50,000 bases of DNA from Seminavis robusta (taxonomy: Eukaryota > Bacillariophyta > Bacillariophyceae > Naviculales > Naviculaceae). This document shows positions 30,172-41,389 of the stretch, piece after piece. Location of the stretch: NCBI GenBank assembly GCA_903772945.1, contig CAICTM010000299.1:1-50000 (forward strand), in the 5' to 3' direction. Position numbers and translations under genes: made by a program. The notes under the pieces were generated by a model. It saw nothing but the letters and a program-made list of their open reading frames with translations. It had not been told where the DNA came from and did no database searches. Position 1 is the stretch's first letter. The number at the start of each line of letters is the position of its first letter.

Positions 30172-30951
30172 ATGCAGAACATTGTTGATACCGTCATGAA
30201 CGCCTTCAGCGACAAGCAGCAAATCATTGACACCGTCAAGGATACGTTTGACTTTCCTCCTGGGGAAGTTGAGAGCACTTTCATGAAGGGACTTGAAATT
30301 GTCAATGTCACAATCATTGTAACAATCATCTTGGAGCTTTATTCCCTTGACACAACCAAAATCATTTGGGCCAAGGACAAATCCCTCTACCTGCAAGCTG
30401 TTGCCTTGAACTTTGTCAATCACTATCTCTACGGCATTCCTGTGTACATGGTGGCTGCATTGTTCTTTGTTCGCAAAGTGGATGAAGAATACTCTGCCGC
30501 CTTTGTGGCTCTGCAAACCTTGGGAGTCATGGCCGTCCACAGCTTGTGCTACTATGAAATGCACAAGACGTTCCACACTTTCCCCAAGCTCTACAAGTAC
30601 CACAAGTTCCACCACCGCTTCCACACACATGTGACTCCCATGGTGGCCAATGCTGTGGGATTTGTGGAATACATGCTGGCCTATGTGGTCCCCTTTGCAG
30701 TTGCTGGCGCCATTGTCCGTCCCTATGCAGACTGCCTCATTTTGGCAGTCTACATTACCTCTCTCACGAATCTTTCAATCCACACCCCCAAGATTGAAGC
30801 TTGGTCCGAGAAAAACATGCCTTCCTGGTTGGTATCGACTCATGATCACTTGGAACATCACAAAAAGTTGACTGTCCACTACGGTGCTCCCACTTTGAAT
30901 GTTGACTGGGCGGTGGCAAAGTTGAACGGCGGTGGCAGGAAGGTGCAGTAA
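30172..30951 (+). CDS. Fatty acid hydroxylase/sterol desaturase family membrane protein, 259 aa
   Basis: ATG at 30172 with a CACCATGC context. Four hydrophobic segments (about 41-58, 75-98, 110-125, 164-195) and the family's histidine triad are visible: H131-x3-H135 in MHKTFHTF, H144-x2-H147-H148 in YHKFHHRFH, and H226-x2-H229-H230 in DHLEHHKK. These eight-His-type motifs hold a di-iron centre in fatty acid hydroxylases, C4-methyl-sterol oxidases and related enzymes, acting at the endoplasmic reticulum. The substrate cannot be named from sequence. The length is typical for the compact members of this superfamily. AATAAA lies downstream at 31120. Confidence 0.88.
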   Translation: MQNIVDTVMNAFSDKQQIIDTVKDTFDFPPGEVESTFMKGLEIVNVTIIVTIILELYSLDTTKIIWAKDKSLYLQAVALNFVNHYLYGIPVYMVAALFFVRKVDEEYSAAFVALQTLGVMAVHSLCYYEMHKTFHTFPKLYKYHKFHHRFHTHVTPMVANAVGFVEYMLAYVVPFAVAGAIVRPYADCLILAVYITSLTNLSIHTPKIEAWSEKNMPSWLVSTHDHLEHHKKLTVHYGAPTLNVDWAVAKLNGGGRKVQ

Positions 30952-31687
30952 GATGCATCGCAACCAAAATAGATGAAGAGAAGGAAGACTCATCAAAACC
31001 AAATAGATCAAGAAATTGAAAGTAGGATTCACACAAGAAAAGAAAAGGCCCAATGGAATCAGTTGGAAAAGAGAATGGCAGCAGACCGATCCAGGAACTT
31101 GTAGAGTTGTCAGCAAGGCAATAAAGTAATACCTGTCTAGTTTTGAACGTTGTCTGCTGTAGATGTGCAATTAGGATGCGCAGCTTGCTTCCGAGGCCGA
31201 GGAGGTGCCCGGGTGTCAACCTTGGTTGCAGAGTGAAGGAAATCGTAGTGGTACCAGTACAGTAGCAAAATCAGAGCCTGGCCTTCGGCCCACTGATGGC
31301 GACAGTGCAGCCACTGGACCCACACTTCGCAAAATACCGTGACACCGCCAATAAAACTGGCACATGAATCAATAACACTGGCACATGGAATCAGCTATGA
31401 ATCACAACCTTCCGTGCTCTTACTCTGGGGACATTCGAACTGGGTACCTGGTGCTCTGGATGAGTCCTACCCAGTGCAGTCCAGCGCCGGCGCAATATTG
31501 TACGAATCGAATCATTCTCAACACGAAGCTCTGGTCGAGATGGGGTTGAAAAGTCACAATAGTCCAGACTTGGGCTCTTAAAGAAGCGATCCATCCATCT
31601 AAAATGATATATGTATGTCTCTAGTTTACAGGGTCCTAAAAGAAGTGGCTGCAAGGTTGCCACCATTGCTGTAGTGTGGGGTGTCGC
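30952..31687. other. Convergent intergenic region, 736 bp
   Basis: It contains AATAAA at 31120-31125, a candidate poly(A) signal for the plus-strand gene. A short direct repeat, ACTGGCACATG twice, lies about 31358-31390. No gene is seen. Confidence 0.45.
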
Positions 31688-32158
31688 TCAGTTTGCGGAT
31701 TCATCGTCTGATTCTTGAATGTCCTTCACACACGAATGAAGGCTCAGATGGACCATGGAACTTGTAACGCATCCTCTTTGTTTCAGGCGCCTTTTCAGAT
31801 TGCGGAACGCCTCGTCGTCGTCAATAATGCCATTAATCTCTTCTTTGCTGACGGAAAGACGGCGCATCGAATCGTCGATTTCCCGACTACTGCTGCTTGT
31901 CGTGCTGGCAACACTCTCGTCACTGGAAGTTTGTCTGACTGAATCTGTCAGGAACAAACTGCATTGTTGGAGACTGCTGTGGAAAAAGTCGTTGAGTTCG
32001 GTGCTCTTGTTGCTCACAGATCGAAAGAGCTCTCGGGCAGATGTTTGCCGCAACACACCACCAGAATAATTCCTTTGTCGTCCTGGCATGTTGCGACGTC
32101 GTGTCGAGGGGCTGGACCCGGCGGCTCGAATCAAGTACTCTTCTTCGGATGTTGCCAT
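31688..32158 (-). CDS. Hypothetical Ser/Arg-rich protein, 156 aa
   Basis: I do not recognise a family. The first good ATG is at 32158 (MATSEEEYLIRAA); the frame stays open upstream to 32374 but that part is hydrophobic and atypical. The protein is rich in Ser, Arg, Asp and Glu and has no membrane segment. Segments such as REIDDSMRRLSVSKEEING and FRNLKRRLKQRG are short helix-like patches. It ends with an acidic QESDDESAN tail. It could be an unstructured regulatory protein. Serine clusters would suit phosphorylation, but no motif is decisive. Confidence 0.45.
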   Translation of the reverse strand: MATSEEEYLIRAAGSSPSTRRRNMPGRQRNYSGGVLRQTSARELFRSVSNKSTELNDFFHSSLQQCSLFLTDSVRQTSSDESVASTTSSSSREIDDSMRRLSVSKEEINGIIDDDEAFRNLKRRLKQRGCVTSSMVHLSLHSCVKDIQESDDESAN

Positions 32159-33807
32159 GATGTTTCTTCTTTCTGCGCTCGATTCTGTTTTGAGTTTTGT
32201 ATTGGTGCTGGCCAATTTTGTGGACTTCTTCCTTGCTACTACAAAAGCAAAAAGAAGTCCTGTGCAGACTTGAATCTGCAGCTCGCTCTTGCAAAAAACA
32301 AAAAGCAGGAACGCTCGGATGGTCTCATTTCGCGAAAGCTCGGATGGTGTCATTGCCGATCGGAGCTCTGGCAACTGGCAGTCCCTGGCAACAGCAAGTC
32401 CAATAAGATGAGGAGAGACTGCGTCTGGAGTAATCTTGGATCTGTGCCAGTATCTGTGCCAGTAAAGTCGCGTTTTAAATCAGAAAGGCACTTGATGGCT
32501 TAACGAATACTACGACTGTTATGTACCACTTTTAAACTTCAGTTCTTTTAAAGTTCGCATTTAATGATGGAGTACGGAAGCAAGGTAAAGAGCACAGAAT
32601 ATGACTGTGACTGGCTTCCCTCCACACGAAGTGCTAACCGGTAGTTTTTGTTTGGGGGTATCCAAGCACGCTGAAGGTTCACTCTCTGCAACCTATCTCT
32701 GCTTGCGCTATCTGCACTTCTCTTACCATTGACAACGTTGTGATGATTGCTCCAGGGCCCTTTCGGTTGCGCTAGCTAGCTAGCTTGCTTCCTACTTGCT
32801 ACCAGCTCTTTAGTGGGCAGGTTGCTGCAGATTTCACTGGTTTCTTGGGATTGAAAAGCATAAAAGGAGCGAGATACCAGTTCTTGGTATGATGTCCTGT
32901 GGAACTGTCGAGGCAGCCAGTGCTCTCATTTCTATGCATAGTTGCTGGAAATCCAGTCTGATGTAGACTGTCAGGCCATGCCAAGTCATCAACTGGGGAT
33001 GGAGCTGCTGTACACGTAGTGCTTCTGCCCTACCCTGCTGCTCAAATAGATTGGTTGCTCCTGTCGCTCAGCCAAGCCGGCTTAGGCAGCTCACACAGCC
33101 AGCGAATCGCTTCCAGTTTCCCTCTTCGTTCCACTTGTGACTTCGCGGGACAGCTGTTTGTCCCTTTTCTCGCTTCGTCATTGCTTTCAATGATGCTGTG
33201 TTGCGGGATGATTGATTCAATCTAGCTGTAACTACGTAGGTTCACTGGTTTGTTTGGAAGGAGGCGAGAACGAAGGAGAAATTGATGCAAGTACGAGTAG
33301 CTAATATCTAGCCAGTGGACTGGCTGCTGTCCGTGTCTGTATGAGATCGCTTTGGCTGGTTCTGAAGAGGAAGATGCTGGCTACATTACCCTGTTCTACT
33401 ACATGTACCTCACCTTTGTTGCCCAAGCAACAGACAGCTTTTAAATGGCAACCTGAGCTTGGCCGAGCAGGGCTGATCACTACTCGTACCACCACTGTCA
33501 TTGGTAATGAGGTTGTCTCTTCCTTTCGTTTTGCTCCTGTTGGACAGGGGGGGGGGGGATCTGGGGATGGTTCTCAACCGGATCTTTCGCAGATGTTGTG
33601 ATGGATGGATCTTTCGAAGGTTCGGTCATTTATTGAAGTGGCATTGGAATGACCGTCTGAAGATTTGATCTTGCGCGACCTTTATTCAGCCAACAAACAC
33701 AGGGGAATAAAACCACTCTCCCAACCCACAACCATCCACCAAAAGATACCCACAACTCCTGTTGCCTTCCAACAACATCAGATAACCAATCAAACTAACA
33801 AACAACA
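32159..33807. other. Long intergenic region, 1.65 kb
   Basis: I see no gene. It contains the promoter of the plus-strand epimerase, a twofold TCTGTGCCAGTA direct repeat (32441-32464), a 12-base guanine run at 33547-33558, and CTAGCTAGCTAG sequence near 32770. Short reading frames on both strands show no domain. Confidence 0.45.
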
Positions 33808-34779
33808 ATGGACTGCTCTTTGGAAGACCATGGTATTCAAACAGTGGTTCACTCCAAGAGTGGGAGTATGTGTCAAATCCACGAATTCGGTGCCACCATT
33901 TTGTGTTATCATCCCAACCCCGACAAGTACAGCGAAGTCCTCTTTGTGAGTCGCGATGCCGTCTTGAACGGAACCAAAGCCATTCGAGGAGGAATTCCCT
34001 TGGTCTTTCCCATTTTTGGTCCTCCTGCCGATAAAGAAAATGATGATATGCCCCAACACGGATTTGCCCGCCGCAATTTTTGGAAAATGGACAAGTCGAG
34101 TCTCTCGGATACAGAGACGGAAGCCGCCATGGACTTTACTTTGACGGTGGCGGCGGACAATGACAAAATTGACGGTCGAGGGACCAAGGGTTTGTGGGCA
34201 CCCTCGGCCACCACGTCTCCGGCGTGTGAATTGCGGTATCGCATTGTGGTAAAGGATGAATCTTTGACGACCACCTTGACCATGACCAATACCGGTACCA
34301 TTGCCTTTCCCGTGCAGGCACTCTTTCATACGTACTATGAAGTCCACGGCAAGGCTGCCTTGGATACTAGCAAATGCTCCGTCACCGGGTTGCAAGGATA
34401 CGATATGGTCGATAAGGTCGATCCCGATAATTCCAAGTCTCCCGATTCCACGGAAGCCATTACCATTCTCAAAGAAACCGATCGGGTCTATTCCCCACCC
34501 GATGGGAAAAATGAAGTCAATGTGACACTCCAACTCGATCGACCCACCCACACGCCCATTATGTGCACGGCAAAAGGATCTGTCGATGGCACGGTCGTGC
34601 CCGTCTCGTGTGTCGTTTGGAATCCACACGAAGAAAAGGCAAAGGCCATGTCCGATTTTGGAGACGATCAACATCACGAAATGATCTGTGTCGAACCGGG
34701 AATTCTCGGAAAACCCATTTTGGAACCTGGAAAACAAGCCGTGTTGGAACAAGTCATTGCCGTGTCGACGACATCCTAA
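33808..34779 (+). CDS. Glucose-6-phosphate 1-epimerase (aldose-1-epimerase family), 323 aa
   Basis: Interconverts alpha and beta anomers of glucose-6-phosphate, next to glycolysis and carbohydrate storage, presumably in the cytosol. No presequence is visible. Family marks in order: IRGGIPLVFPIFGPP, PQHGFARRNFW with the first catalytic His (H84), ALFHTYYEV with a second (H174) and ICVEPGIL with the catalytic Glu (E296). The length fits YeaD-like enzymes. The ATG at 33808 follows an AACAACAATG leader, which is a good diatom start. The 320-codon frame on the opposite strand over the same DNA is a shadow. Confidence 0.92.
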   Translation: MDCSLEDHGIQTVVHSKSGSMCQIHEFGATILCYHPNPDKYSEVLFVSRDAVLNGTKAIRGGIPLVFPIFGPPADKENDDMPQHGFARRNFWKMDKSSLSDTETEAAMDFTLTVAADNDKIDGRGTKGLWAPSATTSPACELRYRIVVKDESLTTTLTMTNTGTIAFPVQALFHTYYEVHGKAALDTSKCSVTGLQGYDMVDKVDPDNSKSPDSTEAITILKETDRVYSPPDGKNEVNVTLQLDRPTHTPIMCTAKGSVDGTVVPVSCVVWNPHEEKAKAMSDFGDDQHHEMICVEPGILGKPILEPGKQAVLEQVIAVSTTS

Positions 34780-35789
34780 CCAAGTACTAAACCAGCAAGC
34801 AGATCGGACAAAACCAAATATGGCAACAATCTATACGTTTCATTCCGTACGCAATTTTAAAATGTAAAAAGTACAAAATGCGTTGGCTACTAGTATTCCA
34901 ATCTCTAGTACGAGACGGGCGTGGCATGATCACTACCGTAGTGCCAAGAGGCAGCTTCTTGGGTATCATTCATAGTTCGATTCAACAGTGTAGAGGGGTG
35001 CGTTTCTTTGCACAAAACTCACGAGAAGGGAGGAAGACTTGCTCGTGCATGGACTAGCTAGCAAGGGAGCCATCCTCGGGAACTGGGCGAGCTTTGACTC
35101 TGCCCCTACGTACTTCGATGCCCTACCGGTTCCATTCTATGCGCTCCTTGCATTCACAGAGCGAGCGAAGGATCCAACTGTAACCAAGATTCAAGGAAAA
35201 TGGGGACCCAAGCATTCTCGTACCCCTAGCAAGGAAGCCTCGTCATTGAATAATTGAAAAACTTTGTGAAACATTTGCCTCGTCGCTCCGGATCCACACT
35301 CCAATGCAGGTCCTTTTGCTGTTTGTCTCCCTCCGCGCGCGTTGCCTTCTCGCAATCTTCTCAATCATCAAACATTTGCTACGTGCAGCCATGCATGTCA
35401 GCAACAAACATCCCAATTCCAGCCATGGATCTGCTTTTGGCTTGAAATCCAACGTAGGTCCTTGTACTACTTTGTCTCCTTCCGCTATTTGCTCTTGCCT
35501 GGGTGGCCTCTTCTCAATCTATCTAAAGTTAGATAGGTTCTGCTGAACAGCCAATCAAGCCATGGATCCACTTCTCTCCAGGAGATGTGCCGGTACAGCA
35601 GAACGCCTGTACTCTTCGCGATACGTATAGTTGCGTGCTTTCCTCAAACCAGTGCAGCGGAAAAGGAAATACTTGACCAATTCTCTAGCTAGCTAAGGGG
35701 CAAGTAAGTGACGAGATGTCATCCAAAGAAAAGAAATCACAGCAAGCACCGAGGATCGCTATTTTACAATGTGCAGTCCATGTAGATTC
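34780..35789. other. Convergent intergenic region, 1.0 kb
   Basis: It lies between the ends of the epimerase and the AP-2 mu gene. CTAG-rich runs occur near 35050 and 35689. Three overlapping short reading frames (35254-35546) have no domain. Confidence 0.45.
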
Positions 35790-37454
35790 TCAAATACGGA
35801 TCTGGTAGTTTCCAGCCTTGGTAATGTATCGAACCCATCGGTTGGTGTGGTACCCAGACTTATCGTAGACTCGCAGGAAGCGGACATGAACCCCACTGGC
35901 AGTGAACATTGGCACTTGGAACTCGACGTTGATTGGAGGTCGGCTCCAAGGCTTTGGACGGACGGTGGGCATAAGGTCCACTTCCGCGTTGATGTGGCAC
36001 TCCGCTTTTCCAGCAAATCGCTTGACACGCCACACAATCGCCTGCTGTTCGGGTTCATACTTGGCACGTCCAAACGAGTGCTTGATCTTGGCCTTGGCGG
36101 TGTTCTTTGGTACAGGCACCTTCAAAACAACATGGGTGGCATAAAGCTGATCCGAGAAATTCGCAATTACCTTGAGGTTGATCGAGACCCTGAAACGGAT
36201 AAAACCACAACAAAGCAGGTGTCGTTAGGCAACAAAACCAACACAGAAAAGTCAAAAAATCCTACTGTTCAAACGCACTTTGTCATTCCTTGCTCCTCCT
36301 GTACCGCGGGAATAATCCTGAAGGGTAGATTGATATTGTCGGTGACTCGGTACCTCATCAATTCAAATTCCCCGTCGGGTGGAATAAAGGTGATGGTTCG
36401 ATCCGCTTCAAATTTACCCAGCCTGACACAACGATGAAAGGTACAATCGTCAATTTCCACTCCTGGCTTGCGGTCTTCCTTTTCCTTGTCAATGACGAGT
36501 TTATCGTTGAGCCCGAATTTACACTCTGGCATTCCCGTCAATTTGGCGTTCATCTGGACTCCTCCCGTGACTTCATTTCGTAGCACATTTCCATTGCTGG
36601 AAAGTAGCAGATTGACGCTTTCGAGTACATCGATGTACACCTCATTCTTTTTATGGCGGATTCCTTCCCGACGCCAGTCGATGGCTCCCGTGATTTGACT
36701 GGTAAGCTGCGAGGGCTCTGGTTCATCCTGAGGACGCACATTTCCCAAGTTGATGTAGAGGCGCAACACATCGACGGAGCAATTTTGCGGATATCCAAAA
36801 TCCATGGTTTCGTCCATCAATTCATAGATCAAAGTCATGTTGTTCCTCATGGCATTTTCATCAAAATCTTCTCCCAAATACGCCTTCAAGATCCGGATCA
36901 ATTGGAACAAGTACTCAAACACCAATGCGGGGTTGACATTGGATCGAGAGAGGGCCACAAAATACATGTTCAAGTGTCGCGTGTACAAAAAGGAGCAATT
37001 CTCAATGCGCTTGACGGGAGCCTCGGTACCAGTCTCCTTTGCCGCCACGACCTATTCAATTCACCATCGTCAGGAATAATGGCAACAGTATATGTATTCA
37101 TTGATCCATATAATACGAGGTAGCAACGACATGACATGAGAAATCATTTCGAACGGGTAAATTGCCGTTATCCACAATCCACCACCAATGCCATGGCTTC
37201 ATCAAGGAGGACTTGTTGTGTGGGGTCTTGCAAGCCACACTTGGTGTTGACGTACCTGTAGACGAAAGGAATCTGCTGCGGCGCGGCCAACATCATCACT
37301 GGGGTGGCGAAAGAGGAGAGCAATGACGGGTCATCAGAATGAGCACAAAAATGACAATCGACGAAGGATCGATCAATCCACAGCCAACCTACCGATACTG
37401 ACGGGAGATCATAATGTCTCCCTTTTGGTTGAGGACCATGATCATGGAGATCAT
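35790..37454 (-). CDS. AP2M1: AP-2 clathrin adaptor complex, mu subunit, 425 aa
   Basis: Four exons on the minus strand: 37454-37393, 37298-37256, 37051-36279 and 36189-35790. All junctions are GT-AG and the phase is kept throughout. The start is MISMIMVLNQKGDIMISRQYR. The N-terminal longin-like part contains DDVGRAAADSFRLQVV and FGYPQNCSVDVLRLY. The linker reaches TSQITGAIDWRREGIRHKKNE. The C-terminal mu homology domain reads IDVLESVNLLLSSNGNVLRN, GMPECKFGLNDKLVID, CTFHRCVRLGKFEADRTITF, PPDGEFELMRYRVTDNINLPF and ends RWVRYITKAGNYQIRI. This is close in length to animal AP-2 mu (435 aa) and shares its GMPECKFG and IPPDGEFELMRYR text. The subunit reads YxxPhi sorting signals and lipids at the plasma membrane. 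Confidence 0.93.
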
Positions 37455-38239
37455 CGTTGCTGTCTTTGACCACTTGGGCGTTCCTTTGTTGATCAATCAA
37501 TCTCTAAAGAGTTGCTTCCGGTAGCCGTGGCTTGTTTTAATAGTGCAGCGAAGTGAAGCTTCATTGGTCGTCGTCTGCAGATGTCGTGCCGTCGTGCCGG
37601 TGTGGCACTCATACTCTTTTGCCCTTGGGCAAATATGTAAATGTGGCTGGTGCGTTGAAGATTTAACTTGCTTGCTTTGAATACCGGCATTGAAACAGAT
37701 TTAAAGTCCTATTAATACATGTAGTGCAGTACCGGTACGAATCATTTTTTGTAGGACTGAAGCCACCGTGACTGGACTCACTGACTTTTGCATCCAGCCT
37801 TTCTTTTCCCTCTCCTCGGATCCTACGGTACAGTACAGTGATACTAGTACGTTACAAATACATTGCTCTTTCTTGGTGAAGAGCACTGTTGGTGTTGTGT
37901 TGATTACCTGGTATATATCTGAACCACCAAATAGTATTCCAGCTCGCGTGATTACTAAGGAGAATATTCTTCATATCATGATGCAACCGGGGAGCGAGAG
38001 CAGTGTTTGTGTCCAAGTAGACCAGACCAAACGACCAAACAGTAGACTATAATGGACGTAAGCGACCTTTTCGAAAGCAATTGGAGCCATGTGCCAGTCA
38101 TTTTCAATTCACCAAGGCGGAATGGAGAGAGATGAATTCAATCCCAAACTACATTCCTTGCTACTTCCCTGGACGCTGCATGCCGTTGTGGCTATTGGTG
38201 TACAGTAGGAACGGTAGGTTGTACTGAATTCGATCATTA
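37455..38239. other. Intergenic region between two minus-strand genes
   Basis: It holds the promoter of AP-2 mu. No other gene or repeat is supported. Confidence 0.45.
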
Positions 38240-39235
38240 TTATTGAACACCATAAAAGGCTCTCATATCGGCTGCCTCGTCGTCATCCATTTGGTCGTCA
38301 TCATCATCATCATCATGGCCCTCCCCCTGATGTTCATCATCATCACTATGCCCGAGACTCTTGTTAGGCGCCAAAATATCTCTTATTTTTTGTTTGAGTA
38401 CGGGTACTTCTGGGAACCCTCCCTGTTGAGCTCGATCCCAAATGACTTTGCCATTGACGGAAACGACAAACATACCTCCCTGTTCCGGTGGTCGACTGGG
38501 AATGAGTGTGAAGGAATTGATTTCGTCTCCAAAGGTGGTCAACAACTCGGTGCCAAAGTAGGCACTCCGTAACATCCAACGGCATCCCGTACAATATTGA
38601 ATGGCCACATGCGGCTGTTTGACTTGCGATTGAATGACGCTGCGTACGTCCTCACTGGATGGCATGGGGATGGACTCTTCTTCCTCCGACTCCGATCCAT
38701 CAGTGGTGGATGAGTCTCCTTTGTCGCTGTGTCCCAAGAATCGGTCGGGATCAATGTGATCTCGGACCAACTGCTTCAATTCTTTGAGTTCGGGGAATCC
38801 TTCTTGCGCCTTGCGGTCCCATAGGACGGTCGTCTCGCTACCATCAATAGTACTATCAAATGCGGTGTGCGTCACGCAAAAGGTGGCGCCGGGAGGAGGT
38901 CGACTGGGTACCAGTGTCACGGCACTCAGGGGACCATCGTTGAACGTCGTCAATAATTCCTGTGCCATCCAAATTCCACGCGCCATCCATCGACACCCCG
39001 TACAGTATTCCAACGTGACATGATTCACAACAATCGCATCCTCATTAGTGTCGTTGTTGTTGTTTGCGGAAGACGACAATAATGGAAGATGATGCGTCCC
39101 ATGATGCTGCTGGTGGGGAAGAGGAACCCTCGGACAGACGGTGAAACAGTGAGCAAAAGGGATAACGGAACAAATCAATAGCAGCAAGGCATGCTGCAGT
39201 ACCACCGGTAGTAGTAGCTTGGAGTGCAGAGTCAT
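38240..39235 (-). CDS. Tandem SelW-like (Rdx family) protein with presequence, 331 aa
   Basis: ATG at 39235 gives a signal-peptide-like N-terminus (MTLHSKLLLPVVLQHALLLLICSVIPFAHCF) whose first mature residue would be Phe, as in diatom plastid presequences. Two SelW/Rdx thioredoxin-like domains follow: the first with TLEYCTGCRWMARGIWMAQEL (Cys78-x-x-Cys81), LVPSRPPPGATF and GFPELKELKQLVRD; the second with IQYCTGCRWMLRSAYFGTEL (Cys215-x-x-Cys218), LIPSRPPEQGGMF and GFPEVPVLKQKIRD. The domains are joined by an acidic linker. The usual selenocysteine position is Cys in both copies, so no selenium readthrough is needed. A very acidic Asp-rich tail follows. The family is a redox-protein group; a role in the plastid or secretory path is inferred. 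The duplication and the fused tail are unusual. Confidence 0.8.
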   Translation of the reverse strand: MTLHSKLLLPVVLQHALLLLICSVIPFAHCFTVCPRVPLPHQQHHGTHHLPLLSSSANNNNDTNEDAIVVNHVTLEYCTGCRWMARGIWMAQELLTTFNDGPLSAVTLVPSRPPPGATFCVTHTAFDSTIDGSETTVLWDRKAQEGFPELKELKQLVRDHIDPDRFLGHSDKGDSSTTDGSESEEEESIPMPSSEDVRSVIQSQVKQPHVAIQYCTGCRWMLRSAYFGTELLTTFGDEINSFTLIPSRPPEQGGMFVVSVNGKVIWDRAQQGGFPEVPVLKQKIRDILAPNKSLGHSDDDEHQGEGHDDDDDDDQMDDDEAADMRAFYGVQ

Positions 39236-39448
39236 GGTCGATTGTTGCTCCTTTCTTGTGTACACTGTATCTTTTTCCTCCTCATTCACAGCTTCCTTCC
39301 CAGCAAAAGCAAGCTCAGACTTCGCAAGTCGGAATGGATCTTTATGAAGCCAGCTAAGCCATGAATGTCATTCGGTGGGTACCTGGTAGATTTCTTTACT
39401 TTTTGTAGCTTATTTCTTCAGTTCTTTCGATTTTACCAAAACAGGATT
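39236..39448. other. Promoter of the SelW-like gene
   Basis: Short non-coding stretch leading to the foldback element. No gene is seen. Confidence 0.4.
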
Positions 39449-39596
39449 AGAATTTGATTTCAAATTGAGTCCCACAAGAGTGTTGCCAGTCCCACAAGAG
39501 TGTTGCCACTGTTGCCGGCAACGTTGCCAGTGTTGCCGGCAACGTTGCCGTGGGACTGGCAACACTCTTGTGGGACTCAATTTGAAATCAAATTCT
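39449..39596. mobile_element. 148-bp foldback element with perfect 47-bp inverted repeats
   Basis: The left arm (39449-39495, beginning AGAATTTGATTTCAAATTG) is the exact reverse complement of the right arm (39550-39596) over all 47 bases. The 54-bp centre itself contains GTTGCCGGCAAC palindromes, repeated twice. GATT occurs on both outer flanks (39445-39448 and 39597-39600), a possible 4-bp target-site duplication. This would fold into a long hairpin. It is best read as a small non-autonomous foldback/MITE insertion; a hairpin precursor RNA is another possibility. Confidence 0.8.
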
Positions 39597-41389
39597 GATT
39601 TTCCAAAATGAAAAACATTTCAGTCTTGACAGGACTGTCACTATGATCGGTATCTTTTGACCTTCAACCCTATTGTATTTCAAAACCTTGTGTGGTGGCC
39701 GTGGCCACCCATCCATTATTTTTCTTCTTCTTCATGTTCATTGGAATGAACCAAGATGATGAGAACAACAGTATGACAACAGCGTTGGATGCATAGGATT
39801 GGCAGAGTGTACGGTAGCTCCAATCATGACATACTGGTTTTCTCCCCAAGAGCAGACTTGAGTGGACTCCACTCCATTCCACATGGCTTTGTCAGACAAG
39901 TGAGTATCTTCGTTGTTGTTGGCTGTTGCTGCCGTACCTTAAACCCACCACAAGAGAAGCCAAGTGATTAATATCGTTTAGATGACGAGTCGGAGGGAAT
40001 CTTCCCCACGTTTTGTGGGAGAAGCCCCGGTGTCGATCCAGAACGAGGCATTTGTCTGATGGCCTGCTACTCTACTATGACTTGTGTGCGGATGTTTCTC
40101 TTTACCAATCTCACTGTGATTCCGCTGTTTGCATCCCATCATTCATTTGTAGTGACTGGTTGGTACATGTAGTGCCCGTCATCCAAAACAAGTGACTTCA
40201 GTACCGTACCGTATGCACATGATCAGCAGGCCGCACACGGATATTCGATTGTGCCGTGTTGGGGGTTGGGGCTGCGGTGAGGTGTGATGCCGATTTCGGC
40301 ATCAATGATGATTGACCCGCCGACGCCTAGAGAGATTGTTGCTGTAGTGGGGGACAAGCTCCGTTTTCGATGAATCGTGCTATCTCTCCTCCATCACAGA
40401 TAGGATCATGGCTTCGAACTGGGGCCTTGTTCCTTGCCATGTGCCCAGACCGCCCTTTTTGCTTGTTGCAACCCTTTGGTTTGGGAGTGCGAACAACGCT
40501 CTATCTATAACGGCGTGGCTTGTGACACTGGAGGAAACTCTGGCTTTCCCATTGCTTGAATGAAGGAGAATCCGCTGCTGCAGGGATTATTGATTGGTTC
40601 GAATGGTGCAACCTAGAATGCCGAAGAGCCTTGCGAGTGACCATGGTGGCTGTCTTCTTGGATCTTTTCGGGGAGTCTGGGCATTGAGGACGTCAAGGCT
40701 TCTCATGATCTCTTCCTGGAGACTCTTCAAGAGGAGGGATTGTAGCTTGTTGATGCCGTATATAATGATGGGGATAACTGTATCTTGCCTCACATTAAAG
40801 ACTAAGCTTAGAAAACCCTACACATTAGTTGCGCCGCACTTCATCTTCATTGCATGATACCCTAGGCTTGTTTGTTGAACCAGCGCGGCCTTCTCGTATA
40901 GTATCGTAGCTCCATTTCGGCATTGTGTACTACATCCGCCTGAACAACGATTAGCCGAGGGTCCCCGGAACGCGTCCATCACCTTTACTGGGAGGCCCCT
41001 TCTTTTTGAATACAAGAGTTCCTCCCTGCCTCTGGACTACATGTACGGTGAATTAAATGCGTCGTTCAATGTCCTACATCGCAGAAGGTGAAACAGTATC
41101 ATGGTTGGCTTTGGCCATCTTTTTGCGGTGTCTAGCTAGCTAGCGGTCGCACTAGGAAAGCTCCAACTCTAATGAAGATCCGTCATTGCGACTGAGTCAG
41201 TGCTGGATCCACGGAGACTTCTTCCGCTTCATTCCTTTGTGATTGCATCAATAAACTTCCACGAAGCCAAAGCTTGTGATTGCATCAATAAACTGCCACT
41301 AAGCAAAAGCTCATTGATCTTGCGTTGGTACCCCCTTTTAGTCATAGAAAAGAAGACGTTTCATCTATTTGACCACTACAGAAACAATC
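39597..41389. other. Long intergenic region, 1.8 kb
   Basis: I see no convincing gene. The minus-strand frame 39670-39882 is short and basic, and the plus-strand frames 40013-40195 and 40594-40857 lack domains. CTAGCTAGCTAGCG occurs near 41132. The right part is the promoter and leader of the CIA30 gene. Confidence 0.45.
41237..41310 (+). repeat. Imperfect 37-bp tandem duplication
   Basis: A unit starting TTGTGATTGCATCAATAAAC occurs at 41237-41273 and again at 41274-41310, with a few changes (CTTCCACGAAGCCAAAGC versus CTGCCACTAAGCAAAAGC). It lies about 80-150 bases before the CIA30 ATG, so it may be in the promoter or leader. Confidence 0.75.

Noticed and set aside
33790..34752. 320-codon minus-strand frame
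   Set aside because: Shadow of the epimerase, whose catalytic motifs are clear.
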